Source: Microbulbifer variabilis (GTDB lineage Bacteria > Pseudomonadota > Gammaproteobacteria > Pseudomonadales > Cellvibrionaceae). From it: DNA of 39,110 bases. A model generated the notes under the pieces. The model made no database searches, was not told the origin of the DNA, and saw only the letters and a list, made by a program, of their open reading frames with translations. The stretch covers positions 1 to 39,110 of the forward strand of contig NZ_JAIVKI010000025.1 in the NCBI RefSeq assembly GCF_020524905.1, given 5' to 3'. Position numbers and translations under genes: made by a program. This document shows, piece by piece, positions 17,166 to 25,663 of this stretch (position 1 is its first letter; every line of letters starts with the position of its first letter).

Positions 17166-17828
17166 ATGTACCAACACCAATATACTTGCGGCAGTGAAGT
17201 TCCTTTCAAGCTGGGCAAGATTGTCTGTGTGGGGCGCAACTATGCCGACCACGCCGCGGAACTGAATAACCCGGTACCGGAAGAACCTTTGCTGTTTATT
17301 AAGCCTGCCACTGCGGCGGTAGAGATGGCCGAGCCTATTCACTTGCCCACAGGGCGGGGCAGCTGTCACTTTGAGGGTGAATTGGCACTGCTAATTGGTG
17401 AAAAACTGTGCAATGCTAATGCCACAGAAATATCCTCCGCCATCGCTGGATTGGGCCTCTCACTAGACCTGACCCTGCGCGATCTACAAGCGAAGCTAAA
17501 GCAGGCCGGGCACCCCTGGGAAAAGGCCAAGGGCTTCGATAACTCCTGCCCACTCTCTCCTTTTGTCAAACTGGACTGGCTGCCGGACTGGGACAAGCTC
17601 AGTTACTCTCTGTGGCTTAACGGCGAGCTGCGTCAGCGCGGCAAAACTGAGCATATGCTCACTCCAATTCTAGATCTGGTGGCTTATATCAGCAGCTTCT
17701 TCACTCTGGAACCTGGCGATGTGGTACTGACTGGTACGCCTGCGGGTGTCGGTGAGTTGCAACACGGTGACAAGTTGATGATGCAGCTTCAGGATGATTG
17801 GTTGCAGGTGGAGACGACGGTCGTGTAA
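17166..17828 (+). CDS. Fumarylacetoacetate hydrolase family protein (FAHD1/YcgM-like)
   Basis: A 220-residue single-domain FAH-fold enzyme. GKIVCVGRNYADHAAEL near the start, CHFEGELALLIG with the paired metal Glu residues, LDLTLRDLQ with the third acidic ligand, KGFDNSCPLSPFV, and the closing TPAGVGELQHGD are all family signatures. Relatives act as acylpyruvases or oxaloacetate decarboxylases, or as isomerase/hydrolase in aromatic degradation; no catabolic cluster surrounds it, so a housekeeping acylpyruvase/oxaloacetate role is the more likely. No clear ribosome site precedes the ATG. It is divergent from serA with about 150 bases between, and followed by the aldehyde dehydrogenase 138 bases on. 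Confidence 0.9.
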   Translation: MYQHQYTCGSEVPFKLGKIVCVGRNYADHAAELNNPVPEEPLLFIKPATAAVEMAEPIHLPTGRGSCHFEGELALLIGEKLCNANATEISSAIAGLGLSLDLTLRDLQAKLKQAGHPWEKAKGFDNSCPLSPFVKLDWLPDWDKLSYSLWLNGELRQRGKTEHMLTPILDLVAYISSFFTLEPGDVVLTGTPAGVGELQHGDKLMMQLQDDWLQVETTVV

Positions 17829-17966
17829 TTCCATGGGCGGCCCTTAACCGTATCCGGCCGACTTGCTTAGTACGTATGAAAGCCGACTGAGCCATCATTC
17901 TCTTTGATTTGTGATCACATTTTCGATATAACCTGGAAAAACTAACAGTCTCAGACGAGGTGTGCC

Positions 17967-19475
17967 ATGACAGAAAAAAATAACATCCCGCAAAACCTGC
18001 AGGAATGGCAGGCCCTGGCGGCCTCTCTCAAGATCGAAGGTCGCGCCTTTATCCATGGCGAGTATGTGGATGCCTTATCGGGGGAAACCCGCGCGACCTA
18101 TAACCCCGCCAATGGCGAGGAACTGGCACAAATCAGCAGTTGTGGTCCACAGGATGCCGACTTGGCCGTGCGTGTGGCGCGGGAGACCTTTGAGTCCGGT
18201 GTTTGGTCAAAAATGCCGCCGATGCAGCGCAAGAAAATTCTGGTGCGCTTCGCCGATTTGATTGAAGAGCACCTGGTCGAAATTGCCCTGCTAGAGAGTC
18301 TGGATGCAGGCAAACCCATCGGTGACACCATGGCCGTAGATGTCCCCGGTGCGGCCACCACTATTCGCTGGAGCGGCGAGGCCATCGATAAAATCTACGA
18401 TGAGGTGGCGCCCACGGGCCCTGGTGAGTTAGGACTGGTCACGCGTATGCCTCTGGGAGTAGTCGCGGCGATTGTCCCCTGGAACTTCCCACTGTCCACC
18501 ACCGCCTGGAAGCTGGGCCCGGCTCTGGCCACCGGCAACAGCGTTATTCTTAAGCCAGCCTCCAATACCCCGCTGACAGCAATTAAATTGGCCGGCCTAG
18601 CCAAGGAAGCGGGCCTGCCCGATGGCGTCCTCAATGTACTGCCGGGGCCCGGCAGCAGCTTGGGTAAGGCATTGGGGCTGCACATGGACATCGACTGTCT
18701 CACCTTCACCGGTTCCACCGAAGTGGGCAAGACCCTCACCGAATACTCTGGCCAGTCGAACCTAAAGCGCACTTTCTTAGAGCTGGGTGGAAAGAGTCCA
18801 AATATCGTTTTTGCCGATGCGAACCTGGATAAAGCAGCCGATGCCGCGGCATTGGCAATTTTCTACAACCAGGGAGAGACTTGCACCGCCGGTTCGCGCC
18901 TGTTGGTGGAAAAGAGCATTGCTGACGAGTTTATTCAAAAGGTAAGCAAGGCCGCCGAACGCTTTAAGCCTGGCCATCCGCAAGACCCGAATACTGCAAT
19001 GGGTGCACTGATCGATCGCAGCCAATTCGATACCGTTGAGTTCTATGTAGCCAAGGGTCTCGAGCAGGGTGCGCAGCTGGTGTGTGGCGGCAAGCCGGTA
19101 GATGAAGTAGCCGGTGGTTACTATTACGAGCCCACGGTTTTCCGCAATGTGACTGGTGATATGACGATCGCCAGAGAGGAGATCTTCGGTCCAGTATTGT
19201 CGGTTATTGAGTTCGAAACCGAAGAGGAGGCGCTCGCTATCGCCAATGACTCTATCTATGGCCTAGCGGCAGGTATATGGACCAATAACCTGGGCCGTGC
19301 CCATCGTATGGCCCGTGATATCTATGCGGGTTCCGTGTGGGTAAACAATTACTTTGGCGGAGATATTACCGTGCCCTTCGGCGGCTTTAAGCAGTCAGGG
19401 AATGGGCGCGACAAGTCCCTGCACGCTTTGGATAAGTATTGTGAATTAAAATCTACCTGGATTGATCTGAGCTAG
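17967..19475 (+). CDS. puuC: NAD(P)-dependent aldehyde dehydrogenase, PuuC-like
   Basis: A 502-residue aldehyde dehydrogenase with PWNFP (Asn173), the general base Glu272 in LELGGKSPN and nucleophile Cys306 in QGETCTAG. The start (NLQEWQALAASLKIEGRAFIHGEY) and end (TVPFGGFKQSGNGRDKSLHA) resemble E. coli PuuC, the gamma-glutamyl-gamma-aminobutyraldehyde dehydrogenase of putrescine breakdown, which also oxidises other short aldehydes. No puuA, puuB or puuD is in the window, so the natural substrate is open; a general amino-aldehyde dehydrogenase is the safe reading. The start is supported by GACGAGGTG upstream. An excellent terminator follows. It may supply intermediates for the gabD/aminotransferase pair 11-13 kb away. 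Confidence 0.88.
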   Translation: MTEKNNIPQNLQEWQALAASLKIEGRAFIHGEYVDALSGETRATYNPANGEELAQISSCGPQDADLAVRVARETFESGVWSKMPPMQRKKILVRFADLIEEHLVEIALLESLDAGKPIGDTMAVDVPGAATTIRWSGEAIDKIYDEVAPTGPGELGLVTRMPLGVVAAIVPWNFPLSTTAWKLGPALATGNSVILKPASNTPLTAIKLAGLAKEAGLPDGVLNVLPGPGSSLGKALGLHMDIDCLTFTGSTEVGKTLTEYSGQSNLKRTFLELGGKSPNIVFADANLDKAADAAALAIFYNQGETCTAGSRLLVEKSIADEFIQKVSKAAERFKPGHPQDPNTAMGALIDRSQFDTVEFYVAKGLEQGAQLVCGGKPVDEVAGGYYYEPTVFRNVTGDMTIAREEIFGPVLSVIEFETEEEALAIANDSIYGLAAGIWTNNLGRAHRMARDIYAGSVWVNNYFGGDITVPFGGFKQSGNGRDKSLHALDKYCELKSTWIDLS

Positions 19476-19496
19476 CCCCCTATAGCATAGATTCGC

Positions 19497-19525
19497 AAAA
19501 GGGCCACAAATAGTGGCCCTTTTTT
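19497..19525 (+). terminator. Intrinsic terminator after the PuuC-like gene
   Basis: An 11-bp perfect stem (19497-19507 with 19513-19523, loop AAATA) ending in a run of T, 21 bases after the stop. Strong Rho-independent terminator. Confidence 0.93.
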
Positions 19526-19706
19526 CTCGCACTCTCTCTTATTTCTTTTTCCTATTTCCCTTTTTGACTGTCACCTGGCTGCTCTATCTGGCGTGAATTT
19601 TCTAGTCAGCTATACCTAAGTTATCGCCCTAAACAAAAGCCTTCGACGACATGGTTCGCTTTTTGGGTTTGAGGTCGCGAAATAATTCAGCATGAGGAGA
19701 TTAGGC

Positions 19707-20105
19707 TTGAGAAAAATTTGCCTGTTTATCGTTATCCTGGCTGTAAGCGGAATAACAACTCTACGGGCAGCGGAGGCCCCCAGGTTTGGAGAGATTGCGG
19801 GGTTGGTCAGTGTGGAACGAATCTACGCTCAAGCCGTACGCAATACACCAGCGCACAGCCTGATTGGAAATTGGATGGAAGTATTTGTCAGCCACGGCGA
19901 TGTAGTGGAAAAGGGACAGCTTTTGGCTCTGTATAAAAGCACCAGGGGTAGGGCTGTGCTTGAATATATCGCCAGTCGTTCCGGACGTGTACTTATCAAT
20001 AGCCGGGCTGGGCATAACTCTGTGGGAAATATTCTGGAAATTATCACGGTTCCCCATGATGAATATTGCCAGCATGTCGATTGCACGACTTCGACAGAGC
20101 AGTAG
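19707..20105 (+). CDS. Small exported protein with a biotinyl/lipoyl-like barrel domain
   Basis: About 132 residues: a signal peptide (KICLFIVILAVSG, cleavage after LRA) and one domain patterned like a barrel-sandwich hybrid (WMEVFVSHGDVVEKGQLLAL, then IASRSGRVLI and VGNILEII). The two half-repeats with G-D-x-V-x-x-G-Q are typical of lipoyl, HlyD-type and AstE/AspA C-terminal domains. The beta-hairpin where biotin or lipoate would attach reads STRGRA, without a modifiable Lys, so it is not a carrier. I know of no named family for this stand-alone form. An ATG at 19692 lacks a ribosome site, whereas TTG at 19707 is preceded by AGGAG with seven-base spacing, so TTG is preferred. DUF2007 follows 69 bases on and may be co-transcribed. 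Function unknown. Confidence 0.6.
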   Translation: MRKICLFIVILAVSGITTLRAAEAPRFGEIAGLVSVERIYAQAVRNTPAHSLIGNWMEVFVSHGDVVEKGQLLALYKSTRGRAVLEYIASRSGRVLINSRAGHNSVGNILEIITVPHDEYCQHVDCTTSTEQ

Positions 20106-20174
20106 AAAATATCTATTTGGCCGATCCACTGGTTGTGGTTAACCTTGGGGTTCTGGAAGAGGACCTCTAACGCT

Positions 20175-20489
20175 ATGAAAATGATTTATACCCATGAAAA
20201 CCGCCTCTTGGTAGAACTGGCAAAAAGTCGTCTGGAGGTTGCTGGTATAGCGGTCAAATTAAAGAATGAATTTGCTCAGGGGGCATCTGGGGAGCTGGCG
20301 CCCAGCCAAGTTTGGCTGGAGCTGTGGCTTGAGCGCGATCGAGATTACGAACACGCGTGCCAGTTGTTACAGGATGCCGAGGCTGAACAGATTGGATGGT
20401 CCTGCTTTGATTGTGGTGAAGATAATGGGGCGGCATTCGATTATTGTTGGCAATGCGGTAAGACAAGGCCAGCTGTCGGCGAAGATTAA
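20175..20489 (+). CDS. DUF2007 / zinc-ribbon small protein
   Basis: A 104-residue cytoplasmic protein. Residues 1-65 follow the DUF2007 (putative signal-transducing protein) pattern: MIYTHENRLLVELAKSRLE, a mid-domain GELAP-type turn, and VWLELWLERDRDYEHACQLL. The C-terminal 30 residues carry two CxxC pairs (CFDCG and CWQCG), a zinc ribbon. The open frame extends to 20133, but the ATG at 20175 gives the family N-terminus and has GAGG upstream. DUF2007 proteins are of unknown role. It is co-oriented with the exported lipoyl-like gene. Confidence 0.82.
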   Translation: MKMIYTHENRLLVELAKSRLEVAGIAVKLKNEFAQGASGELAPSQVWLELWLERDRDYEHACQLLQDAEAEQIGWSCFDCGEDNGAAFDYCWQCGKTRPAVGED

Positions 20490-20664
20490 CTTCTATGCTA
20501 ATTTTATTAGAAAATTATAAATACATAAGCTGTTATTGCGCGTTAAAATAAGTAGCGTAAGTTTAACCGGAAGAAATTTACCAGTTCTTTTGTTCTTCAT
20601 TATGTAAGCTTGTTCATACTTTACACAGTAAAATCCAACACTAATTTCATTTTCAGGATGACCT

Positions 20665-21051
20665 ATGAGCGATCTACCTCACGGTGTTTCTATCGGATTG
20701 GAGCAGAATGGGAATCATTTTTTTTTGACACTGCGGGCCCGAGGAAAGTTGACTCATGAGGATTACCAAACCATGGTCCCCATGCTCAACTCTGCCCTTG
20801 CCGGAGTAGAAAACCCAAAAATAGATTGTTTGATGGATGCCAGTGAGTTGGAAGGTTGGGAACCTCGCGCCGCCTGGGATGACTTAAAGTTGGGGTTATC
20901 TCACGGACGCGATTTCAATCGAGTTGCTGTTATCTCCGATAAGCGCTGGATGAAAATCGCCAGCAAGGTGGGGAGCTGGTTTATCGGTGGTGAGTACAAA
21001 GTGTTTGATTCCGAAGACAGTGCCATGGCTTGGTTGCGTGAGGAGGCATAG
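20665..21051 (+). CDS. SpoIIAA-like (STAS/CRAL-TRIO-like) protein
   Basis: A 128-residue cytoplasmic protein of the SpoIIAA-like family (PF11964). Signatures are the ARGKLTHEDYQTMVPML segment, the DCLMDASELEGWEPRAAWDD motif and the end RVAVISDKRWMKIASK-VGSWF. The fold resembles anti-sigma antagonist STAS domains, but this family generally lacks the phospho-Ser and its role is unknown. GGATGACCT precedes the ATG. It sits alone before terC, about 170 bases apart. Confidence 0.88.
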   Translation: MSDLPHGVSIGLEQNGNHFFLTLRARGKLTHEDYQTMVPMLNSALAGVENPKIDCLMDASELEGWEPRAAWDDLKLGLSHGRDFNRVAVISDKRWMKIASKVGSWFIGGEYKVFDSEDSAMAWLREEA

Positions 21052-21217
21052 AGAGGCTATTGATGGCCGACTTTTAGAGATAACCTTTTAGGTTTTCCCA
21101 GTAATAGAAAGTTCAAATCATTTAATTTTTTAATTATGCCTATTTTGGGCTTTACGTTATTAGCCTTATTTTGATTTGGTGAGGTTAATAAGAATAACCA
21201 ATAGAAAGGAATTGTTT

Positions 21218-21979
21218 ATGTTCGAGTGGGTAGTCAACCCGGAGGCCTGGATTGCTTTGGCCACGTTGGCGGCGTTGGAAATAGTGCTGGGCATTGATAA
21301 TATTATTTTCATTTCAATCCTCGTCGGGCGTTTGCCACCCAAACAGAGAGAGCCAGCACGTTATATAGGTCTGATTCTTGCCATGGTAACGCGTCTGGCA
21401 TTGTTGTTTTCTATCGTCTGGATTATGGGATTGGTGGAACCACTATTTAGCGTTTTCTCTATAGAAATATCTGGGCGCGACATTATTTTGGTCGGAGGCG
21501 GTTTATTTCTGATTGGTAAAGCCACCCATGAGATTCACAACAGCTTGGAAGGTTCCGAGACGGATGCCGCAACTTTGGGAACAGCCGGCTTTGGTATGGT
21601 TCTTCTACAAATTGCCATTCTCGATATTGTATTCTCACTCGACTCAGTGATTACCGCTGTGGGACTGGTCGATGAAATCTCCATTATGGCGGTCGCAATT
21701 GTCTTGGCAGTGATGGTAATGCTAGTCGCCGCTAAGCCGATAGGTGACTTCGTCGATCGCCATCCTACAGTTAAAATCCTTGCATTGGCATTTCTGATCA
21801 TGGTGGGTCTCACCCTGATAGTGGAAGGCTTCGATGTGCATGTTCCCAAAGGCTACATCTATTTTGCCATGGCATTCTCAATGGCGGTGGAAATGCTTAA
21901 TCTGCGCCTGCGTAGCAAGAGAGAACGCAAGACGCCACCGGTAAAGTTACACCATACATTGCGGGAAAATGGTGATTGA
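21218..21979 (+). CDS. TerC-family integral membrane protein
   Basis: A 253-residue inner-membrane protein with about seven helices. Both TerC signatures with acidic intramembrane residues are present: LEIVLGIDNIIFIS (Glu21, Asp27) near the N-terminus and LDIVFSLDSVITAVG in the second half. TerC members such as Alx and MeeF are linked to manganese/metal export and metallation of secreted proteins. The frame could start at TTG 21176, but ATG 21218 is preceded by AAAGGAATTGTTT and gives the standard start MFEWVVNPEAW. A strong intrinsic terminator follows the stop. Confidence 0.93.
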   Translation: MFEWVVNPEAWIALATLAALEIVLGIDNIIFISILVGRLPPKQREPARYIGLILAMVTRLALLFSIVWIMGLVEPLFSVFSIEISGRDIILVGGGLFLIGKATHEIHNSLEGSETDAATLGTAGFGMVLLQIAILDIVFSLDSVITAVGLVDEISIMAVAIVLAVMVMLVAAKPIGDFVDRHPTVKILALAFLIMVGLTLIVEGFDVHVPKGYIYFAMAFSMAVEMLNLRLRSKRERKTPPVKLHHTLRENGD

Positions 21980-21994
21980 GCGATAGTAACAATT

Positions 21995-22035
21995 AATTGG
22001 GTGAGCGGTGAAGCATCGCTTCGCCCAATTTTTTT
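21995..22035 (+). terminator. Intrinsic terminator after terC
   Basis: AATTGGG (21995-22001) pairs with CCCAATT (22024-22030), with the stem continuing inward through GAGCG/CGCTT with one bulge, and a T-run ends at 22035. It sits between terC and the convergent psiE-like gene. Confidence 0.85.
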
Positions 22036-22043
22036 GGAAAAAT

Positions 22044-22499
22044 CTAATAGTTACTTCTCTTGATCTTCAGAATCAGGTAGGTCAGCCCTAGAGCTAGAGT
22101 TGCAGCCGCAAGTCCTAACAGTTCTCCAGCACTGACTTTATCCAGGTCCAGGATTATAAATTTACGGGCAAGCGCTAGTATGGCAATTAACACCACGACC
22201 GTAGTTTGAATAATGCTCTGTTGTCTGGTTACCACGTATTGCAAGGTATGGCTGAATTCCAGTGCAATTAATAAGGTAATAATCTCACCAAAAATAGTCT
22301 GGAAAATCTTGTGTTCAAGAGGATCCTTCATGCCCACCAATAGCATGGAGTATACTGAATAAGCTAAACGACTAATAGCAACTATAACGATTATAATAAT
22401 GATAAAGGTGAGGATAAGGGCAATAAAACTTTCAAATTTACGGTAATAATTGTGTACAGCACTTTCCGGTTGGTTTGGTTCCTGTTCCGGATTAGTCAT
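22044..22499 (-). CDS. PsiE-like membrane protein
   Basis: A 151-residue protein with four predicted membrane helices. ESFIALILTFIIIIIVIVAI, FGEIITLLIALEFSHTL, VVVLIAILALARKFIILD and LGLAAATLALGLTYLIL match the layout of the phosphate-starvation-inducible PsiE family (PF06146), including the conserved LIALEF and LARKFII segments. Function is unknown. AGGGAG precedes the ATG. It lies 84 bases upstream of, and may share a transcript orientation with, nothing else: the lipase-like gene on the same strand is transcribed towards it and could read through. Confidence 0.87.
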   Translation of the reverse strand: MTNPEQEPNQPESAVHNYYRKFESFIALILTFIIIIIVIVAISRLAYSVYSMLLVGMKDPLEHKIFQTIFGEIITLLIALEFSHTLQYVVTRQQSIIQTTVVVLIAILALARKFIILDLDKVSAGELLGLAAATLALGLTYLILKIKRSNY

Positions 22500-22583
22500 A
22501 ATTAACTCCCTATGACAATGCCATGAATTTTGTAGTTGATTTTAAATGCCTAGTCTTCAGCGTCATTAATGACCTGCATATAT

Positions 22584-23180
22584 TTATTTCATTCCGGCTA
22601 TAACTTCATTTTTCATTAATGAAATAACCTTGCCGCTCATTGGCATCAGTCGGTGCAAAATTACTGGAACCTCATAAGAAATACCTATTCCCAACTGGGC
22701 GCTACTATGTGGCATTATAGTGATATCGTATTTAGTCCAAATCGAGACGGGATCGGTCTCTTCCAACAGATGCATTGACTTGTTCAGAGAATTCAGGAAG
22801 TCACTGCCGATACGCAGTTGTTTACCACCCTTGTATGGCAGAAAATTTGCCCAATAGCTGCCATGGTGCGGGGTGGCAATAGAAATAAATTTATGTACTC
22901 TGCTAATACCGCTCATGGCCTGTAAATAATAGCGAGCGACAATTCCCCCCATACTAAATCCCACCAACGTACAGGTCTCCTCTTCCTTGAGGATCTTTTC
23001 CATTTTTGCCATTAACTGGGCCGAGAGATGTTCCATGCCATGCCAGCCCGAGTTGTAGTGCAGGTGAATATAATGGGCGTCAAAGCCGGTTTCAGCGAGG
23101 GCGCGTTGCATTCTTAAGAGAGCATTGCCACGATCAAAAATTCCGGGAATTAATAGGACTGTGTGGCTTTTCTGGCGCAT
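22584..23180 (-). CDS. Lipase-like alpha/beta hydrolase
   Basis: A 198-residue hydrolase of the PGAP1/triacylglycerol-lipase-like group. The oxyanion strand TVLLIPGIFDRG is at 7-18, the nucleophile elbow GFSMGG at 74-79 (Ser76), followed by IATPHHGSYW at 101-110, a usual lipase motif. A late His (MPHSS, or HRLMP) may complete the triad. No signal peptide is seen, so it is presumably cytoplasmic. At under 200 residues it is short for the family, lacking a lid region. It is 84 bases upstream of the psiE-like gene in the same direction, so a two-gene operon is plausible. Confidence 0.83.
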   Translation of the reverse strand: MRQKSHTVLLIPGIFDRGNALLRMQRALAETGFDAHYIHLHYNSGWHGMEHLSAQLMAKMEKILKEEETCTLVGFSMGGIVARYYLQAMSGISRVHKFISIATPHHGSYWANFLPYKGGKQLRIGSDFLNSLNKSMHLLEETDPVSIWTKYDITIMPHSSAQLGIGISYEVPVILHRLMPMSGKVISLMKNEVIAGMK

Positions 23181-23630
23181 TGTTTGACGCGTAGTAGGTT
23201 ATTTTGAGTTGGGAATGTCGGAAAAACGAGTTGATTGCTTAATCTCTTAGTTAAAGAGTGTAGTTCGCAACTCAACTGCGTGAAGACGTGGATTTCATGG
23301 AGATCTATGACTTTATTCTAGATATAAAGATGAATACCCTGAATGTTTGGTAAGTTCTTTTATATGTCTAATCTGTATTTTTAAGTCAATATTTCCTTGG
23401 TCGCATGGATTGCCATTTTTGGGACCCGATAATTTGTGACACTTTTATACTCTTAACCATGTGAGTTTATTGGCCTTTCTTAGGGGTTTGTTAGGAATTC
23501 TGCTAAATAAAATGATCAAACTTAAAGAATTTGTTGGTTCAGCTTTTAAAGGCTAACTAGGTGTTATAGCTGTTCATATAGAAGACAATGTGACCTTAGG
23601 AGCTTATTACATGAATAATTGGAATAGAGC
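23181..23630. other. A+T-rich intergenic region upstream of DUF5996
   Basis: About 450 bases with no plausible gene beyond a seven-codon leader frame (23611-23634). It separates the divergent lipase-like and DUF5996 genes and must hold both promoters; I could not fix them confidently. Confidence 0.5.
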
Positions 23631-23634
23631 ATGA
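23611..23634 (+). CDS. Seven-codon leader frame overlapping the DUF5996 start
   Basis: ATG at 23611 is preceded by AGGAG at 23598-23602 with good spacing and encodes MNNWNRA, then TGA at 23632-23634. That TGA overlaps the ATG of the DUF5996 gene (23631) as ATGA. The strong ribosome site thus serves the short frame, suggesting translational coupling. It may equally be chance or an artefact of the true DUF5996 start. Confidence 0.35.
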   Translation: MNNWNRA

Positions 23635-24590
23635 AGGCGTCTTTAAATCGTTCAACAAATACAGATTGGCCAGAGCTTCACTTTCAAGATTGGTCAGATA
23701 CGGCAGCTACATTACATCTGTGGACACAGGTCATTGGTAAGATTCGCATGGTTCAGTCACCCTGGACCAATCATTCCTGGCATGTGCCATTTTATGTTAC
23801 CGCAAGAGGGTTGAATACCTCTCTTATTCCTTATGGAGGAAGAGCTTTTTCAGTTGAATTTGATCTTCTTGATCATCAATTATTAATACTGGTTAGCGAC
23901 GGTGGAAAACAGAAGATACCATTAAGGCCAATGTGTGTTGCAGATTTTTATATGAAAGTCATTAGTGCAATGAAAGATCTAGGCCTCTCTGTTGATATTT
24001 ATACGATACCAAGTGAAATTGCCAATGGGACTCCCTTTGAAGTGGATATGGCGCACTGCCAATATGACTCAAAATTTACCACGCGATTCTGGCAAGCATT
24101 ACTCCAAATAGATAGAGTATTCAAAGAATTCCGTGCACGATTTATAGGAAAGTGTAGCCCTGTACATTTTTTTTGGGGGAGCTTTGACCTGGCGGTGACA
24201 CGATTCTCCGGTCGAGAGGCACCCCTGCATCCCGGAGGAGTACCAAATTTCCCTGACTGGGTTGCACAAGAGGCATACTCTCATGAAGTCAGCAGTGCCG
24301 GATTTTGGCCGGGCGGAGGTGGTTTTGAGGATGCAGCATTTTATTCTTACACTTATCCTGCATCTGAGAAATTTGCAGATAAGCAGGTTAAACCGGATGC
24401 GGCTTTTTATTCAAAAGAATTGGCTGAGTTTATCCTTCCCTATGATGAGGTTAGGAGATCTACTTCTCCAGATGAAACATTAATGACTTTTCTGCAGAGT
24501 ACCTACGAAGCCGCTGCGAACACTGGAGAGTGGGATCGGAGTGCTCTAGAAAAAAATTTCACTACTTTTCAGCCTGGATTTCCAGGCTGA
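23631..24590 (+). CDS. DUF5996 family protein
   Basis: A 319-residue protein clearly of the DUF5996 family: WPELHFQDWSDTAATLHLWTQ, then HSWHVPFYVTARGL, PYGGRAFSVEFD, a long middle region, and the diagnostic RFIGKCSPVHFFWGSFDLAV and TRFSGREAP, followed by HEVSSAGFWPGGG. The many conserved His, Trp, Glu and Asp residues suggest an enzyme, but no function is established to my knowledge. It is cytoplasmic, with no signal. Only a weak ribosome site precedes the ATG; a better one serves an overlapping seven-codon frame. The gene is more A+T-rich than the housekeeping genes. It is convergent with the DUF5694 pair. Confidence 0.88.
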   Translation: MKASLNRSTNTDWPELHFQDWSDTAATLHLWTQVIGKIRMVQSPWTNHSWHVPFYVTARGLNTSLIPYGGRAFSVEFDLLDHQLLILVSDGGKQKIPLRPMCVADFYMKVISAMKDLGLSVDIYTIPSEIANGTPFEVDMAHCQYDSKFTTRFWQALLQIDRVFKEFRARFIGKCSPVHFFWGSFDLAVTRFSGREAPLHPGGVPNFPDWVAQEAYSHEVSSAGFWPGGGGFEDAAFYSYTYPASEKFADKQVKPDAAFYSKELAEFILPYDEVRRSTSPDETLMTFLQSTYEAAANTGEWDRSALEKNFTTFQPGFPG

Positions 24591-24593
24591 AAA
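24566..24593. repeat. 13-bp perfect inverted repeat over the DUF5996 stop codon
   Basis: Arms 24566-24578 and 24581-24593 are perfect complements separated by two bases, and include the TGA stop (24588-24590). The flanking T and A bases pair with each other, so there is no free U-tail; it may still act as a weak bidirectional terminator between the convergent genes. Confidence 0.55.
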
Positions 24594-24646
24594 GCTATAG
24601 CAGACTATTGGTGTCAAGTTAGGATAAATTTTATTGTGTGAAAATA

Positions 24647-25474
24647 CTAAAGATAGACGTTAATATCCCAAGCTTTGCGTTGTAGATCTGAAGCCAATAA
24701 AATTTTCATAATGGCAGTATGGCCCTGTCCCCCGATAATAATAACCCTGGTTCCAGGTTGAGCAACCCTCTGTATATTCGCATACATGCGGAAATTTCTG
24801 TGCCACCAACTTGCATTACCCTCAGCTCCTAAATAGATATTTTCTGCTTTTACGTCATTGTTCCTAATAGATAGGTTCATGTTTTGCTTGTCATGCTCAA
24901 TATTATTAGTAAGCTTTAGAAGCTCTCTCAAAGAGAGGGATTTATGTTCTTCATCGGTTCTTCTTTTGAATTCTTTTAAAAATTCTGAATATTCTTTATA
25001 TCTCTCAGGATCGGCATCTTCCATATATGCTCTCGTAGTCCACTGCCTATTATGAATTTGAATGTCATCATAACAAATGATACCGGTAAGTCCTGCAGTT
25101 TTGGCTACACGAAATCCAATCTGCTCTGTCTCATTACTGTTAAGTTCATGGAGTCCATCAATATAGTTTTTATAATTCTTGTTGATATTATCTTGCTCTT
25201 TTGGATCACACTCGGCTAATACATGGGTTGGTTTTTGTTTGCCAAGTTTATTTGCTAGTTTTTCGAGATAACTCTGACTTTCATTGGTAAGTACGTTTAT
25301 TTGATCAGATTTTATAAGGTCTAAGCCAGGATTCTTGAAGTGAAATATACCAAACATCATAACTTTTGCAGGCTCTTTGGTGACTATAGTTCCCTCTGCT
25401 GTTTCTTGAGCCCAGATGGTGTGGCAAATTGTAGTGGTAAGTAGGATGGAAAAGATTTTTATAGTTTTTTTCAA
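24647..25474 (-). CDS. DUF5694 exported protein, paralogue 1
   Basis: A 275-residue protein with a signal peptide (about 1-22, ending IWAQ). Family-like motifs are MMFGIFHFKNPG (about 39-50), THVLAECDP, ICYDD, a central SWWHRNFRMYANIQ, and the near C-terminal GGQGHTAIM. The spaced His/Glu/His pattern (FGxFHF, LAE, GxGHT) recalls the TraB/TIKI/EreA-like metal-dependent fold, so hydrolase activity is possible; this is inference. The start is TTG (25472-25474) with AAGGAG six bases upstream. Nearly half of its residues match the neighbour at 25664, so the two arose by tandem duplication. It probably acts in the periplasm. Confidence 0.8.
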   Translation of the reverse strand: MKKTIKIFSILLTTTICHTIWAQETAEGTIVTKEPAKVMMFGIFHFKNPGLDLIKSDQINVLTNESQSYLEKLANKLGKQKPTHVLAECDPKEQDNINKNYKNYIDGLHELNSNETEQIGFRVAKTAGLTGIICYDDIQIHNRQWTTRAYMEDADPERYKEYSEFLKEFKRRTDEEHKSLSLRELLKLTNNIEHDKQNMNLSIRNNDVKAENIYLGAEGNASWWHRNFRMYANIQRVAQPGTRVIIIGGQGHTAIMKILLASDLQRKAWDINVYL

Positions 25475-25595
25475 AATTGACTCCTTTCAGTACTTCTGTG
25501 GAAATAGTTATAGAGCTATTGTTAGATGAAGCTAGCCTTATGTTGGATAGCATATTAATTAGAATGTTTGAGGTAGACAAAGGTTAATAATTTTT

Positions 25596-25635
25596 CTAGG
25601 GGCCGTCTAAGTCAACTAATATAGACAGCTCCTAG
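25596..25635. repeat. 14-bp imperfect inverted repeat between the DUF5694 paralogues
   Basis: Arms 25596-25609 and 25622-25635 match at 12 of 14 positions with a 12-base loop, just downstream of paralogue 2. On the minus strand it is followed by A-rich rather than T-rich sequence, so it is not a standard intrinsic terminator. It may limit read-through into paralogue 1. Confidence 0.45.
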
Positions 25636-25663
25636 AAATCCTGAAAGAATACAGAGAATAACC

